From assembly GCA_004379135.1 (NCBI GenBank), contig NBNI01000006.1, positions 313,160 to 377,159 of the forward strand: a DNA stretch of 64,000 nucleotides, read 5' to 3'. The notes below the pieces were generated by a model. That model was not told the DNA's origin. It saw only the letters and a program-made list of their open reading frames with translations, and did no database searches. The stretch comes from Acidimicrobiales bacterium mtb01. Lineage in GTDB: Bacteria > Actinomycetota > Acidimicrobiia > Acidimicrobiales > Ilumatobacteraceae. How positions within the stretch are numbered: position 1 is the first letter of the stretch; every line of letters begins with the position of its first letter. The position numbers and the translations under genes were made by a program. Shown here one piece after another: positions 43,994 to 53,725 of the stretch.

Positions 43994-45880
43994 TCATCGG
44001 CCCATCGTCGGCGGCACCGGGAGGCCCACCACCGCGTAGGCATCGGCTTCATCGAGCGTCTCGTGAGCCAACAGTTGGTCGGCGAGACGATCCAACAGAT
44101 CGCGGTGGGAGCGAAGGATTTCGGTGGCCCGCTGGTGGCAGTCGTCGACGATCGCCCTGATTTCCGAATCGACGAGTTGTCGCGTCGACTCCGAGGGCGC
44201 GAGACCATCGCCCGTCATGAAACCGAAGTCGAATTCGGGCTCGGGTAGAACACTCACCGGACCGATGGCATGCGACATGCCCCACCGGCCCACCATCTGT
44301 CGAGCGATCGACGTGACCTGCTCCAGGTCGACCTCGGCCCCCGAGGTGAGATCCCCGAACACGATCTCCTCGGCCGCACGTCCTCCCAATGCGCCGATGA
44401 TCCGTCCGCGCAGGTACGCCTCGCTCAAGCCGTACCGATCGGTAGCCGGACTCTGGAACGTCACGCCGAGAGCGCGTCCGCGCGGAATGATCGACACTTT
44501 GCGCACAGGGTCCGCGCCTTCCTGCAGCATTCCCAACAACGCGTGACCGGATTCGTGATACGCGGTGCGACGCCGATCGTCCTCGGTCAACATGATCTTG
44601 CGTTCGGCACCGAGAACGATTCGCTCGAGAGCATCGGTGAAGTCGGCCGTGGTCACACGAGCATGCTGGCGACGAGCGGCCATCAACGCCGCTTCGTTCA
44701 CCAGGTTGGCCAGATCGGCCCCCACCATTCCCGGTGTCGATGCAGCGATGTCGTCGAGGTGGACGTCGTCGGCGAGAGGCACCGTCTTGGTGTGCACCGC
44801 GATGATGGCGGAGCGGCCGGCCAGATCGGGGGGGTTGAGAACGATCCGCCGATCGAAGCGACCAGGACGCAAGAGAGCAGGATCGAGCACATCGGGGCGG
44901 TTCGTCGCCGCCAGAACGATCACGCCTTCGTTGGCCGAGAAACCATCCATCTCGGTGAGGACTTGATTCAATGTTTGTTCACGTTCGTCGACCCCTCCGA
45001 AACTGACACCCGCGCCTCTCGCCCGACCGATCGCATCGAGTTCGTCGATGAAGACGATCGACGGGGCCACCGCCTTGGCCTGATCGAACAGATCGCGCAC
45101 ACGGCTCGCGCCCACGCCGACGATCATTTCGATGAACTCGGCGGCCGACACCGAGAAGAAGGGAACATCGGCCTCACCGGCCACCGCCCGCGCCAGGAGT
45201 GTCTTTCCGGTTCCGGGTGGTCCCATGAGGAGCACGCCACGAGGAGCGCGCGCACCCACAGCGAGGTATCGCGCGGGCGAGCGTAGGAAGTCGACGATCT
45301 CCACGAGTTCACCCTTGGCCTCGTCGATCCCGGCCACATCGGCGAAGGTGACTCGCTTCGCGTGCGGATCGCCCCGGAGGGCACGGGATTTGCCCATCGA
45401 TGCAATGCCGCCGATCGCCCCGGTTGCCCGTCTCATCAACCACAAATATCCGAACACGATCAGCAAGGCGGGACCGAAGTTCACCAGGATCACCAAGGGC
45501 CAACTCGTGCCTTTCGACGGAGCCTTGGCGTCGACGAGGACGCCCTTCTTCAGGAGATCACCGACCAAGTCGTCATCGGCGAACGCCGGACGTTCGGTTC
45601 GAAAGACCCGGACCGGATTGCTCCGTCCCGCAAGACCGTCCACCGCGACACGAAATGAGCCCTTGATCGTCTGCTCTTCGATCGACACGCTCGCGATGTT
45701 GTCGTCGGCCAATTGCTGGACGAATTCGGAGTAGGAAACATCCACCCATCCGTCTCGATCGGAGAAGAGCGACACGATCAACAGGTTCACCGCCAATGCT
45801 GCCAGGAGAACCCATAGAAATCGCCGCCAGCCGACCACCGACCGTCCGGCCCCCTCCTGCTTCGGCGGCGGAGCAGCCAC
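43994..45880 (-). CDS. ftsH: ATP-dependent zinc metalloprotease FtsH, 628 aa
   Basis: Two N-terminal membrane helices (about 21-39 and 128-146) around a small extracytoplasmic part; AAA module with Walker A GPPGTGKT (220-227), Walker [12 protein letters not shown] and second-region [11 protein letters not shown]; zinc motif HESGH (442-446). FtsH degrades membrane and regulatory proteins. It is shorter than the usual primary FtsH and sits beside a hemerythrin-like gene (GTG start 3 bp after its stop), so it might be an extra copy; that is inference. Confidence 0.94.
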   Translation of the reverse strand: MAAPPPKQEGAGRSVVGWRRFLWVLLAALAVNLLIVSLFSDRDGWVDVSYSEFVQQLADDNIASVSIEEQTIKGSFRVAVDGLAGRSNPVRVFRTERPAFADDDLVGDLLKKGVLVDAKAPSKGTSWPLVILVNFGPALLIVFGYLWLMRRATGAIGGIASMGKSRALRGDPHAKRVTFADVAGIDEAKGELVEIVDFLRSPARYLAVGARAPRGVLLMGPPGTGKTLLARAVAGEADVPFFSVSAAEFIEMIVGVGASRVRDLFDQAKAVAPSIVFIDELDAIGRARGAGVSFGGVDEREQTLNQVLTEMDGFSANEGVIVLAATNRPDVLDPALLRPGRFDRRIVLNPPDLAGRSAIIAVHTKTVPLADDVHLDDIAASTPGMVGADLANLVNEAALMAARRQHARVTTADFTDALERIVLGAERKIMLTEDDRRRTAYHESGHALLGMLQEGADPVRKVSIIPRGRALGVTFQSPATDRYGLSEAYLRGRIIGALGGRAAEEIVFGDLTSGAEVDLEQVTSIARQMVGRWGMSHAIGPVSVLPEPEFDFGFMTGDGLAPSESTRQLVDSEIRAIVDDCHQRATEILRSHRDLLDRLADQLLAHETLDEADAYAVVGLPVPPTMGR

Positions 45881-45883
45881 GAC

Positions 45884-46381
45884 TCAGTGATGGTGTTCGG
45901 CGGTCACCACGAGGTCGCGACTCATCGAGCCGATCTCCGACTCGGAGAGTCGGGACTCGAGAAGAGGAATGACGAGATCCTCCTCCTTCGCGAGGTGCTG
46001 GGAGATCGTGGACGACAGAGCCAACACGACCTGACGGACATCGTGAGTCGTCCGGCTCGTCATCAGTGGCTCCCACGACATCTCGGCGATCATCCGATCG
46101 AGTTGACGGGTCAGGCGGAGTATCTCCTCGTGATCACGCTTGAGGAGTGCGGTAGCGAGATTGGCCCGCTCGATTCGATCGACGACCGGGTACATGATCT
46201 CGCGTCGCGCCGAAAGGTACGGGCTGAGTTGCAGACGAATGAAGTCGGACACGTCGCGAAGGTTCTGAACGACCTCTACGTGCTCGGACGTATCGAGGGA
46301 CTCGGCTACATGCCGCATGGCTTTCAGGTGGGGAAGCATTCCTCGCTGCTTCTCGTGAATCGGTTGGGCCAAGCTCTGCAT
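45884..46381 (-). CDS. Hemerythrin-like HHE domain protein, 165 aa
   Basis: Four-helix pattern of the hemerythrin HHE-cation-binding family: QRGMLPHLKAMRHVAESL, ARREIMYPVVDRIE, LLKRDHEEILRLTRQLDRM and STISQHLAKEEDLVIPLLESRL with a His at the expected positions; the end is AEHHH. Such proteins bind a di-iron centre and handle oxygen or NO signals. The gene lies 3 bp upstream of ftsH on the same strand. Confidence 0.83.
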   Translation of the reverse strand: MQSLAQPIHEKQRGMLPHLKAMRHVAESLDTSEHVEVVQNLRDVSDFIRLQLSPYLSARREIMYPVVDRIERANLATALLKRDHEEILRLTRQLDRMIAEMSWEPLMTSRTTHDVRQVVLALSSTISQHLAKEEDLVIPLLESRLSESEIGSMSRDLVVTAEHHH

Positions 46382-46473
46382 CTTCCACTCCTCGGTTCGA
46401 ACGAGAACCTAGAAAGGGCTCCGAGTCGGCGGATCCGGAAAATGTCCCGATCCGTTCGATCTAGGGTGGGCTC

Positions 46474-47580
46474 ATGGCGAGGGATATGACCCGGTACATC
46501 GAGGCCGGCTGCCTCGATCCGAAGTCTCCCAACGCACAGGCGATCATCGACACGATCGAATACCTCGAACAACGGCAGTTGTCGACCGACATGATCATTA
46601 CGGCCCTGCGAGATCCCTCCATGGGTCAACTCATCGAAACCTTCACTCGAACAGGTGTCGGTCGCCTGTCGTCCCGCGATATGGCGGCGAGGGTCGGAAT
46701 GGATCTCGCCCGGGTCCTCGAGGTCCGACTCGCTTCCGGACTGCCACCGGCCGAGCCCGACGATCCGGTCTTCGAAGAGAGCGATGTCGAAACCTTCAAA
46801 CTGCTGACCGCCGGTGATCAAATCTTCACGTCCGACGAACTACTCACTTTCGTGCGAGTGCTGGGCTCATCGGTCAGCCGAGTCGCCGAGGCCGCCAACA
46901 CTCTCTTTCTGGAAGACGTCGAGCGTCCGATGATCGCCGCCGGCGTGAGCGGGGTCGACGTGCTCCGATCCGTCGTCGGTGCCCAGGGACTGGCGCTCGA
47001 TCTCGCCTGGGTCTTTCGCATGCTCATTCGCGAACACCTCAGTTTGTCGATCGACCGTCACCGACAGTCGGTCGAGAAGGGCGGTTACGCCGACGGAATG
47101 GTTTCGATGGCGGTCGGCTTCGTCGATCTGGTGGGCTTCACCACACGCTCGGGTGCAATGTCGGCCAAAGAACTCAGTGCTCTCGTGTCGAAGTTCGAGA
47201 CTCTCGCCCTCGACACGGTGTCGTTGCTCGGCGGTCGCCTCGTCAAGTTCATCGGTGACGAGTTGATGTTCGTCGCATCCGGCCCGAGCGAGGGATGCAC
47301 CATCGCGACCGAACTTCTGACCGCATTCGGTGCCGACTCCTCGCTCACGCCCCGCGGCGGCATGGCATACGGCCCCGTTCTGGCTCGCGTCGGCGACTAC
47401 TTCGGGTCCACCGTCAATCTCGCCTCGCGTCTGGTCGATCAAGCGGTACCCGGTGAGATCCTCGTGACTCGCGAACTCGCCGAGCAGTCGGGGCATTCGC
47501 TCGAACCAGCGGGACGACGAATGTTGAAGGGCTTCGCCGAGCCCGTGGCGGTGTACTCGCTCACCCAAGTACAAAAGTGA
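46474..47580 (+). CDS. Adenylate/guanylate cyclase-domain protein, 368 aa
   Basis: An N-terminal helical domain of about 200 residues (AQAIIDTIEYLEQRQLSTDM, DMAARVGMDLARVLEVRLA) precedes a class III cyclase domain (FVDLVGFTTRSGAMSAKELSAL, KFIGDELMFVA, GMAYGPVLARVGDYFGSTVNLASRLVDQAVPGEILVT). The two metal Asp (FVD, GDE) are present. It probably makes cAMP; the substrate-selecting residues are not clear. Divergent from the hemerythrin-like gene. Confidence 0.88.
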   Translation: MARDMTRYIEAGCLDPKSPNAQAIIDTIEYLEQRQLSTDMIITALRDPSMGQLIETFTRTGVGRLSSRDMAARVGMDLARVLEVRLASGLPPAEPDDPVFEESDVETFKLLTAGDQIFTSDELLTFVRVLGSSVSRVAEAANTLFLEDVERPMIAAGVSGVDVLRSVVGAQGLALDLAWVFRMLIREHLSLSIDRHRQSVEKGGYADGMVSMAVGFVDLVGFTTRSGAMSAKELSALVSKFETLALDTVSLLGGRLVKFIGDELMFVASGPSEGCTIATELLTAFGADSSLTPRGGMAYGPVLARVGDYFGSTVNLASRLVDQAVPGEILVTRELAEQSGHSLEPAGRRMLKGFAEPVAVYSLTQVQK

Positions 47581-47624
47581 GGACTACGGTCCCGGCCGGT
47601 TGACACCGAGCCGAGGAGCCCGTT

Positions 47625-50138
47625 CTGAATCTCGATACTCGCGTCCTCACTGGACTGAGCGACACCGAAGCGATTCGTCGCCATCGTGATGACGGGCCGA
47701 ACGAGATCCCTCGCTCACGGAGACGTCGATTCGACGATCACATCGTCGGCGTCATCCGACAACCGATGCTCGCACTCCTCCTGGTGGCAGCCGTGGTCAA
47801 CTTCTTCCTCGCCGAGCCCATCGACGGGTTCATCATCTTTTCGTTCGTCGCGATCGTGATCGGCATCTCGATCACCCAATCGGTACGCGCGGAGAACGCT
47901 GTCATGGCCCTGCGCGATCTCACGGCACCTCCGGCCACGGTCGTGAGGTCGGGCCGGACCACGAGGATCCCGAGCACGGACGTGGTCGTGGGAGATCTCC
48001 TGCTACTGAACGAGGGGGATCGAGTGGCGGCCGATGGCACGATCGTCGAGTCCATCGGTCTGACTGTCGACGAATCGGTTCTCACCGGCGAATCCTTACC
48101 GATCGAAAAATCGCTGGGTCCGTCCGAACGTATCGACGATCGATCGTTGGTGTTCTCCGGAACGCTGGTGGGTCGGGGGCGGGCCGTCGTGCACGTGGAT
48201 CAGATCGGCACGGCAACCCGACTGGGTCGAATCGGAGCCTCCATCGAATCGATCGAAGCCTCGAAGACGCCGCTTCAGCGCCAAATCGACCGGATCGTTG
48301 GGATCATCGGAATCGGAGCGGTCCTCGTGGCCATCTGCGCGACGACCCTGCACGGATGGCTCCGCGACGACTGGCTCGAAGGAACTCTGTCGGGAATCGC
48401 GGTGGGGATGTCGATGCTGCCAGAGGAGTTCCCGGTCGTCTTCACGATCTTCCTCACCGTGGGTGCGTGGCGAATGTCCCGCCACCAGGTGCTCACCCGG
48501 CGAACCCCCGTGATCGAATCGCTCGGCGCGATGTCGGTCGTCTGCGTCGACAAGACCGGGACTCTCACGATGAATCATCTGACCGTCGTCGAGGTCGCAC
48601 CGACGGGTTCGCCACTCGGCTCCATCGATCGGAACGATGCGTCTCATCGGCGTCTCGCGCTGGTCGGCCGCCTGGCTTGCCCCGAGGTGAGCCACGATCC
48701 AGTCGATCGAGCGTTCGTCGAATTCTCCGATCACTGGACTTCCGACGATCACGACGTTTCGGCACGCCGACAACTGATCCGCGAGTACCCGCTCGGCGAT
48801 CATCTCATGGCAGTCGTCGATGTCTGGAAATTCGACGGCCGATCGGGCCACGTGGTGGTCGCCAAGGGTGCCCCCGAGGCGATCGGTTCATTGACCCGTC
48901 TCACCGGATCCGACAGGGGCCGAATGGAAGCGACGGTCGCCCACGGTGCCTCGCGCGGATTGAAGATGCTGGCCGTGGCCCAAGCCCGATGGAGCGACGA
49001 CGATGTTCCGGACGATCCGACGTCGTTCGACTTCGAATTCATCGGACTGGTCGGGTTGAAAGATCCGCTACGGCCCGGTGTCGTCGATGCGGTTCACCAA
49101 CTCAGATCGGCCGGGATCCGAACGGTGATGATCACCGGTGATCACCCGGTGACCGCGACTGCGATCGCGCAGGAGGTCGGAATCGCTCGTCCCGATCGAT
49201 GTCTCCTCGGCGACGACCTCGATGATCTGAACGACGAGCAACTCATCGCGGTGGCCGACGGCGTCGACGTGTTCGCACGAACCCGACCCGGCCACAAACT
49301 ACGCCTCGTCCGCGCGCTGCAAACGGGCGGAGCGGTGGTCGGAATGACCGGAGACGGTGTCAACGATGCACCGGCCCTCAAGGCAGCCGACATCGGAATC
49401 GCCATGGGAGGGCGTGGCACCGATGTGGCACGTGAAGCCGCCTCGATCGTTCTGACCGATGACTCTCTGCCTTCGATCGTGGATGGAGTGCGCCGCGGAC
49501 GCGGAATCTACGACAACATCAGAAAGGCCTTCGCCTACGTGGTGGCGATGCATGCTCCGATCATCGGGATGACGGCGATCCCCCTTTTCATCTCCGACTG
49601 GCCACTCGTGTTGCTCCCCATCCAGATCGGATTCCTCGAACTGATCATCGATCCCGCCTGTTCGGTCGTTTTCGAAGCCGAATCGGTGGACCCCGAAGTG
49701 ATGAATCGCCCGCCGCGCGCGGCCCGACAGACCCTGTTCGGACGCCGCGAACTCACGACCGCGGTTCTCCAAGGATTGTCCGCTCTGGCTTCGTCCCTCA
49801 TCGTCTATCTCTGGGCCATCGAAACGGACCACGGCGACGCCACGATTCGTTCGATCGTCTTCCTGTCATTGGTCACCTCGAACGTGGGCCTCATCCTGAT
49901 CAACCGATCGTGGCGACTTGGCATCTTCCGCACGTTTCGACAACGACGGAATCCGGCCCTTCCTTGGCTGGTCGTCGCAGTCGTCGCGATCTCGGTGCTG
50001 ATCTTCGTCCTCGAGCCGGTGAGGACGACACTCGACTTCGGGCCCATCACGATCGGCGATGCCGCTGTCGCGATGACGACCGCGATACTCGGACTCGCTT
50101 GGTTCGAAATCGCGAAAGTGACCGGCCGTGTCGGCTGA
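47625..50138 (+). CDS. Cation-translocating P-type ATPase (PEEFP type), 837 aa
   Basis: No ATG, GTG or TTG precedes the conserved N-terminus (LSDTEAIRRHRDDGPNEIP), whose frame is bounded by a stop at 47601. CTG 47625 has a good ribosome-binding site (GAGGAG, 47613-47618) and is the likely start; the first in-frame ATG (47766) would remove the cation-ATPase N-terminal domain. Motifs: membrane MLPEEFPVVF, phosphorylation DKTGTLT, TGDGVNDAPALKAADIGIAMG. The transported ion is unknown (K/Na/Ca-type group). Its stop overlaps the mgtA-like start. Confidence 0.85.
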   Translation: MNLDTRVLTGLSDTEAIRRHRDDGPNEIPRSRRRRFDDHIVGVIRQPMLALLLVAAVVNFFLAEPIDGFIIFSFVAIVIGISITQSVRAENAVMALRDLTAPPATVVRSGRTTRIPSTDVVVGDLLLLNEGDRVAADGTIVESIGLTVDESVLTGESLPIEKSLGPSERIDDRSLVFSGTLVGRGRAVVHVDQIGTATRLGRIGASIESIEASKTPLQRQIDRIVGIIGIGAVLVAICATTLHGWLRDDWLEGTLSGIAVGMSMLPEEFPVVFTIFLTVGAWRMSRHQVLTRRTPVIESLGAMSVVCVDKTGTLTMNHLTVVEVAPTGSPLGSIDRNDASHRRLALVGRLACPEVSHDPVDRAFVEFSDHWTSDDHDVSARRQLIREYPLGDHLMAVVDVWKFDGRSGHVVVAKGAPEAIGSLTRLTGSDRGRMEATVAHGASRGLKMLAVAQARWSDDDVPDDPTSFDFEFIGLVGLKDPLRPGVVDAVHQLRSAGIRTVMITGDHPVTATAIAQEVGIARPDRCLLGDDLDDLNDEQLIAVADGVDVFARTRPGHKLRLVRALQTGGAVVGMTGDGVNDAPALKAADIGIAMGGRGTDVAREAASIVLTDDSLPSIVDGVRRGRGIYDNIRKAFAYVVAMHAPIIGMTAIPLFISDWPLVLLPIQIGFLELIIDPACSVVFEAESVDPEVMNRPPRAARQTLFGRRELTTAVLQGLSALASSLIVYLWAIETDHGDATIRSIVFLSLVTSNVGLILINRSWRLGIFRTFRQRRNPALPWLVVAVVAISVLIFVLEPVRTTLDFGPITIGDAAVAMTTAILGLAWFEIAKVTGRVG

Positions 50139-52614
50139 ATGGTCGATCGGTCTCGACGAGCTCGCCGATCATCTTTCGACCACCGATCGTGGTTTGACGT
50201 CGACCGAGGCGGCTGCTCGCGTCGACGCGAGTCGATCGGTCCGACGAATTCGCCGCAACACGATGTTCGATCTTCTGGTTCGCCAGTTCCGCAATCCGAC
50301 GATCCTCATCATGGTTGCCGTGGCCATCGTCGCGGCCGCGCTCGGCGAGGTCACCGAGTCGATGATCGTGATCGCCATCGTCGCGGCCAGTGGAATCCTC
50401 GGATTCATTCAGGAAACCGGCGCGGTGCGTGCCGTCGACGCCCTCTTGTCATCAGTCGAAGTGCACTCCGACGTCCTACGCGACGGGATGGAGACCGAAG
50501 TCCTGGTGGACGACGTCGTTCCGGGAGACGTGGTCGTGCTGCGAGCGGGTGATGTGATCCCAGGCGACGGCCGAGTCGTGGAATCCAACCTCCTCCACGT
50601 CGACGAGTCGGCCCTGACGGGCGAATCGGCGCCCCGCCACAAGGAACCCGGTGTCGCCGCAGTCGACCGGTCCCTCGCCGAGCGATCGAATTTCCTCCAC
50701 TTCGGAACGTATGTGGCCAGCGGACAGGGGCGCATGATGGTCACGCGCATCGGCCTCGACACCGAGTTCGGTCGACTGGCCCGCCATGTGGTGGAGACCC
50801 ATGTGCCAACGGCGTTCGAACGTGGAGTCGCCTCGTTCGGGCGCATGCTCGTTCGGGCGATGGCGATCCTCGTCATCGCCATCTTTGCGCTCAACATCTT
50901 CCTCGATCGGCCGGTGATCGAGTCGGTTCTCTATTCGCTCGCGCTGGCGATCGGTCTGACTCCGCAGATGCTGCCGGCCATCGTCACCTTCAGCCTGGCG
51001 CGCGGAGCCACCGTGCTTGCTCGTCGGCGGGTGATCGTGAAGCGTCTCGACGCCATCGAGGACATCGGCGGTCTCGACATCCTGTGCGTCGACAAGACCG
51101 GAACGCTGACCGAGGGAGGTCTGCGGTTCGACCGGGCGGTCGATTGGTCCGGCCGGCCCTCGCCATCCGTTCTCGCGCTGGCGCGTACCAACGCGCAACT
51201 ACAACGCGGATTCGACAATCCGCTCGACCGTGCACTCGAAGCAGCGCCGGGAGACGATCCGCCGCGTCGCGTGGACGAGATTCCGTTCGACTTCGCTCGG
51301 AAGAGACTGAGCGTCGTCGTGGAGGATGACAGCCAGCATCTCCTCATCTGCAAAGGTGCCGTCGAGTCGGTGCTTTCCGCGTGCGGGCGTAGTGGTGGCG
51401 AAACGGAGCCGACGCATGAACTCATGCGCTCGACCTACACGAGTCTGACCGACGCCGGCCTCCGTGTCCTGGGAGTCGCAACGAAACGAATCAACGCAGT
51501 CGGTCGTCCTTCGGCCGACGATGAACACGATCTGGTATTCCAAGGCTTTGTCACCTTCATTGATCCGGTGAAGGCGGGAGTGATCGATTCAGTGCGGCGC
51601 CTCGACGCATTGGGCGTACGGACGAAGATCATCACCGGTGACAACCTGGGTTCGGCGATCCACACCGCACGAGCCATCGGACTCGATGGCTCCAAGAACC
51701 TCGAAGGACCTCGCATCGCCAACCTGAGCGACCGCGAACTCGCGGATCTCGTCGACGAAGTCGAGGTGTTCGCCGAAACCGACCCGATTCAGAAAGAACG
51801 AATCGTGCGGGCTCTCTCGACGGCCGGCCACTCGGTCGGATTCCTCGGCGATGGGATCAACGACTCACCGGCCCTGCATGCGGCCGACGTGGGCATCTCG
51901 GTCGACTCGGCCGTCGACATCGCCAAACAAGCCGCCGACCTCGTCCTACTGACGAAGGATCTCTCGGTGGTGGCGAATGGCATCGAGGAGGGGCGTCGCA
52001 TCTTCGTCAACACCATGAAGTACGTGCACGTGACGACCAGTGCCAACTTCGGCAACATGCTCTCGCTGGCCGCCGCCACCGCGTTTCTACCGTTTCTTCC
52101 CCTTCTCCCCCTGCAGGTATTGCTTCTCAACTTCTTGTCCGATGTCCCCGGAATGTCGATCGCGACCGACACCGTGGACGCCGAGCAGATGGCGCGCCCG
52201 GTTCGCTGGAACATCGAACACATCCGCCGTTTCATGATCGTGTTCGGTCTGATGAGCACGGTGTTCGATCTGGTCACTTTCATGGTGTTGCGAATCGTCT
52301 TTTCGGCGAACGAGGTCGACCTGCGTAGTGGCTGGTTCGTCGAGTCGATGCTCAACGAGATCGCTGTGCTTCTGATGCTGCGAACATCGCGACGGTTCTG
52401 GAGAAGCCGACCTTCGCCGGCACTGCTCGGCTCCTCGATCGCCGTGGCGTTGGTGACGATCGTGATTCCGTATGCCCCTTTCGCAGAGCGATTGGGATTT
52501 CGGGGACCGAGCCCGATCGTTCTTTCGGCCCTCCTTCTCATCACACTCGTATCGATCGCCGTCACCGAGAACCTCAAGAAACACTGGCCGTCACTCGTAG
52601 GATCCGATCACTGA
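50128..52614 (+). CDS. mgtA: Magnesium-translocating P-type ATPase (MgtA/MgtB type), 828 aa
   Basis: P3B-type: SIGLDELADHLSTTDRGLTSTEAAARV start, membrane LTPQMLPAIVTFSLARG, DKTGTLTEGGLRFDRAVD, GDGINDSPALHAADVGISVDSAVDIAKQAADLVLL and a long C-terminal membrane part. It imports Mg2+ under low-Mg2+ conditions in characterised members. GTG start at 50128, 11 nt inside the previous gene, so the two ATPases are translationally coupled. Confidence 0.93.
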   Translation: MSAEWSIGLDELADHLSTTDRGLTSTEAAARVDASRSVRRIRRNTMFDLLVRQFRNPTILIMVAVAIVAAALGEVTESMIVIAIVAASGILGFIQETGAVRAVDALLSSVEVHSDVLRDGMETEVLVDDVVPGDVVVLRAGDVIPGDGRVVESNLLHVDESALTGESAPRHKEPGVAAVDRSLAERSNFLHFGTYVASGQGRMMVTRIGLDTEFGRLARHVVETHVPTAFERGVASFGRMLVRAMAILVIAIFALNIFLDRPVIESVLYSLALAIGLTPQMLPAIVTFSLARGATVLARRRVIVKRLDAIEDIGGLDILCVDKTGTLTEGGLRFDRAVDWSGRPSPSVLALARTNAQLQRGFDNPLDRALEAAPGDDPPRRVDEIPFDFARKRLSVVVEDDSQHLLICKGAVESVLSACGRSGGETEPTHELMRSTYTSLTDAGLRVLGVATKRINAVGRPSADDEHDLVFQGFVTFIDPVKAGVIDSVRRLDALGVRTKIITGDNLGSAIHTARAIGLDGSKNLEGPRIANLSDRELADLVDEVEVFAETDPIQKERIVRALSTAGHSVGFLGDGINDSPALHAADVGISVDSAVDIAKQAADLVLLTKDLSVVANGIEEGRRIFVNTMKYVHVTTSANFGNMLSLAAATAFLPFLPLLPLQVLLLNFLSDVPGMSIATDTVDAEQMARPVRWNIEHIRRFMIVFGLMSTVFDLVTFMVLRIVFSANEVDLRSGWFVESMLNEIAVLLMLRTSRRFWRSRPSPALLGSSIAVALVTIVIPYAPFAERLGFRGPSPIVLSALLLITLVSIAVTENLKKHWPSLVGSDH

Positions 52615-52625
52615 TCTATGGTTCG

Positions 52626-53039
52626 GTGATGTCCACCAAGACGCTCGACCGCATCGCCGTCATCATGGGTTCCTTCGTCTTCTTCGCCGGTGTCATGCAC
52701 TTCGCGTCTCCCGGCTTCTTCGACGACATCGTGCCACCGTGGCTTCCACCCTCCGAGCGCTTCTGGACCTACGCCAGCGGGGTCGCCGAGCTGATCGTCG
52801 GTCCGCTGCTCATCAAGAAGTCCACACGGCGTCTCGGAGCGTGGGCCGCCATCGCTCTCTTCATCGGGGTCTACCCGGCCAACATCTACATGACGTGGGA
52901 CTGGCGCGACCGTTCGGTGTCGGATCAGATCGTGTCGTACGGCCGACTGCCTCTCCAGTTCGTGATGATCTGGCTCGCTTGGCGAGTGGCGCGTGCGTCA
53001 GGTGATCAACGCCAGGCGAACACCGGCTGCTCGAGTTGA
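52626..53039 (+). CDS. DoxX-like membrane protein, 137 aa
   Basis: Four membrane helices (IAVIMGSFVFFAGVMHF, WTYASGVAELIVGPLLI, GAWAAIALFIGVYPANIYMTW, LPLQFVMIWLAWRVAR). The PANIYMTWDWRDRS end is typical of DoxX-like small proteins. Function unknown. It starts with GTG 52626 or ATG 52629 and overlaps the 3' end of the convergent Nudix gene by 34 bp. Confidence 0.85.
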   Translation: MMSTKTLDRIAVIMGSFVFFAGVMHFASPGFFDDIVPPWLPPSERFWTYASGVAELIVGPLLIKKSTRRLGAWAAIALFIGVYPANIYMTWDWRDRSVSDQIVSYGRLPLQFVMIWLAWRVARASGDQRQANTGCSS

Positions 53040-53725
53040 TCGACGCGTTCGCCGATTCGTCCATCGAGGCCGACCCAGCGCAACTGCAGCAGCACGGCTC
53101 CGGTGGGAGCGTGGATGAGGTCGCCGCCCAGCGGAAGCTGCACCACTGGTCGGTCGCTCTCTGGAATACTGACGAAACGCGGTGAGTCGTCCCGACACAA
53201 CTGGTGCAGGCCGATGCGGTAGACGTGAGCCACCTCACCCGGATCGGGTTGGAGGTGAACGTCGTCGCCACCCCAGACGACCACGGGTGTGATCACGAAT
53301 CCCGAACGAGTCGGGTAGTCGTCGAGAATTCCGAGCACCGACTCGATTCCCAGCCGCAGCCCCAACTCCTCGTCGAGTTCGCGCAGAGCAGCGTCGACCG
53401 GCGTCTCGTCGGCGTCGAGTCGTCCGCCGGGAAGAGCCCACTGCCCCGCGTGTCGATTCATGCGAGCGGCTCGTCGGCACAACAGAAAGGCCGCACCACC
53501 GGACACGCCGACCATCCGACCGTCGAGTCCGCTGATGTCGCCGGGTACCCCGACGAGCGGCTGTTCGGACACCGGGAACGGATCGTCGTGGTCGTCGGGT
53601 CGGCTGTCGACGAGAACGATGGCCACCGCCGCCGCTCTCAAGCCGTCATCGACGATCGACGTGCGGGGATGGGCTGCGAGGTTGGCGGCGATCCGCTCGC
53701 GCAGCCTGTCGTCGTACGGAATCAC
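53006..53725 (-). CDS. Nudix hydrolase, CoA diphosphatase-like, 239 aa
   Basis: The sequence LLCRRAARMNRHAGQWALPGG fits the UPF0035-type signature placed just before the Nudix box in CoA pyrophosphatases. The Nudix box is GRLDADETPVDAALRELDEE then LG, complete. The enzyme hydrolyses CoA and its derivatives to 3',5'-ADP and phosphopantetheine, or another dinucleotide. Overlaps the kynureninase start by 4 nt. Confidence 0.88.
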   Translation of the reverse strand: MIPYDDRLRERIAANLAAHPRTSIVDDGLRAAAVAIVLVDSRPDDHDDPFPVSEQPLVGVPGDISGLDGRMVGVSGGAAFLLCRRAARMNRHAGQWALPGGRLDADETPVDAALRELDEELGLRLGIESVLGILDDYPTRSGFVITPVVVWGGDDVHLQPDPGEVAHVYRIGLHQLCRDDSPRFVSIPESDRPVVQLPLGGDLIHAPTGAVLLQLRWVGLDGRIGERVDQLEQPVFAWR

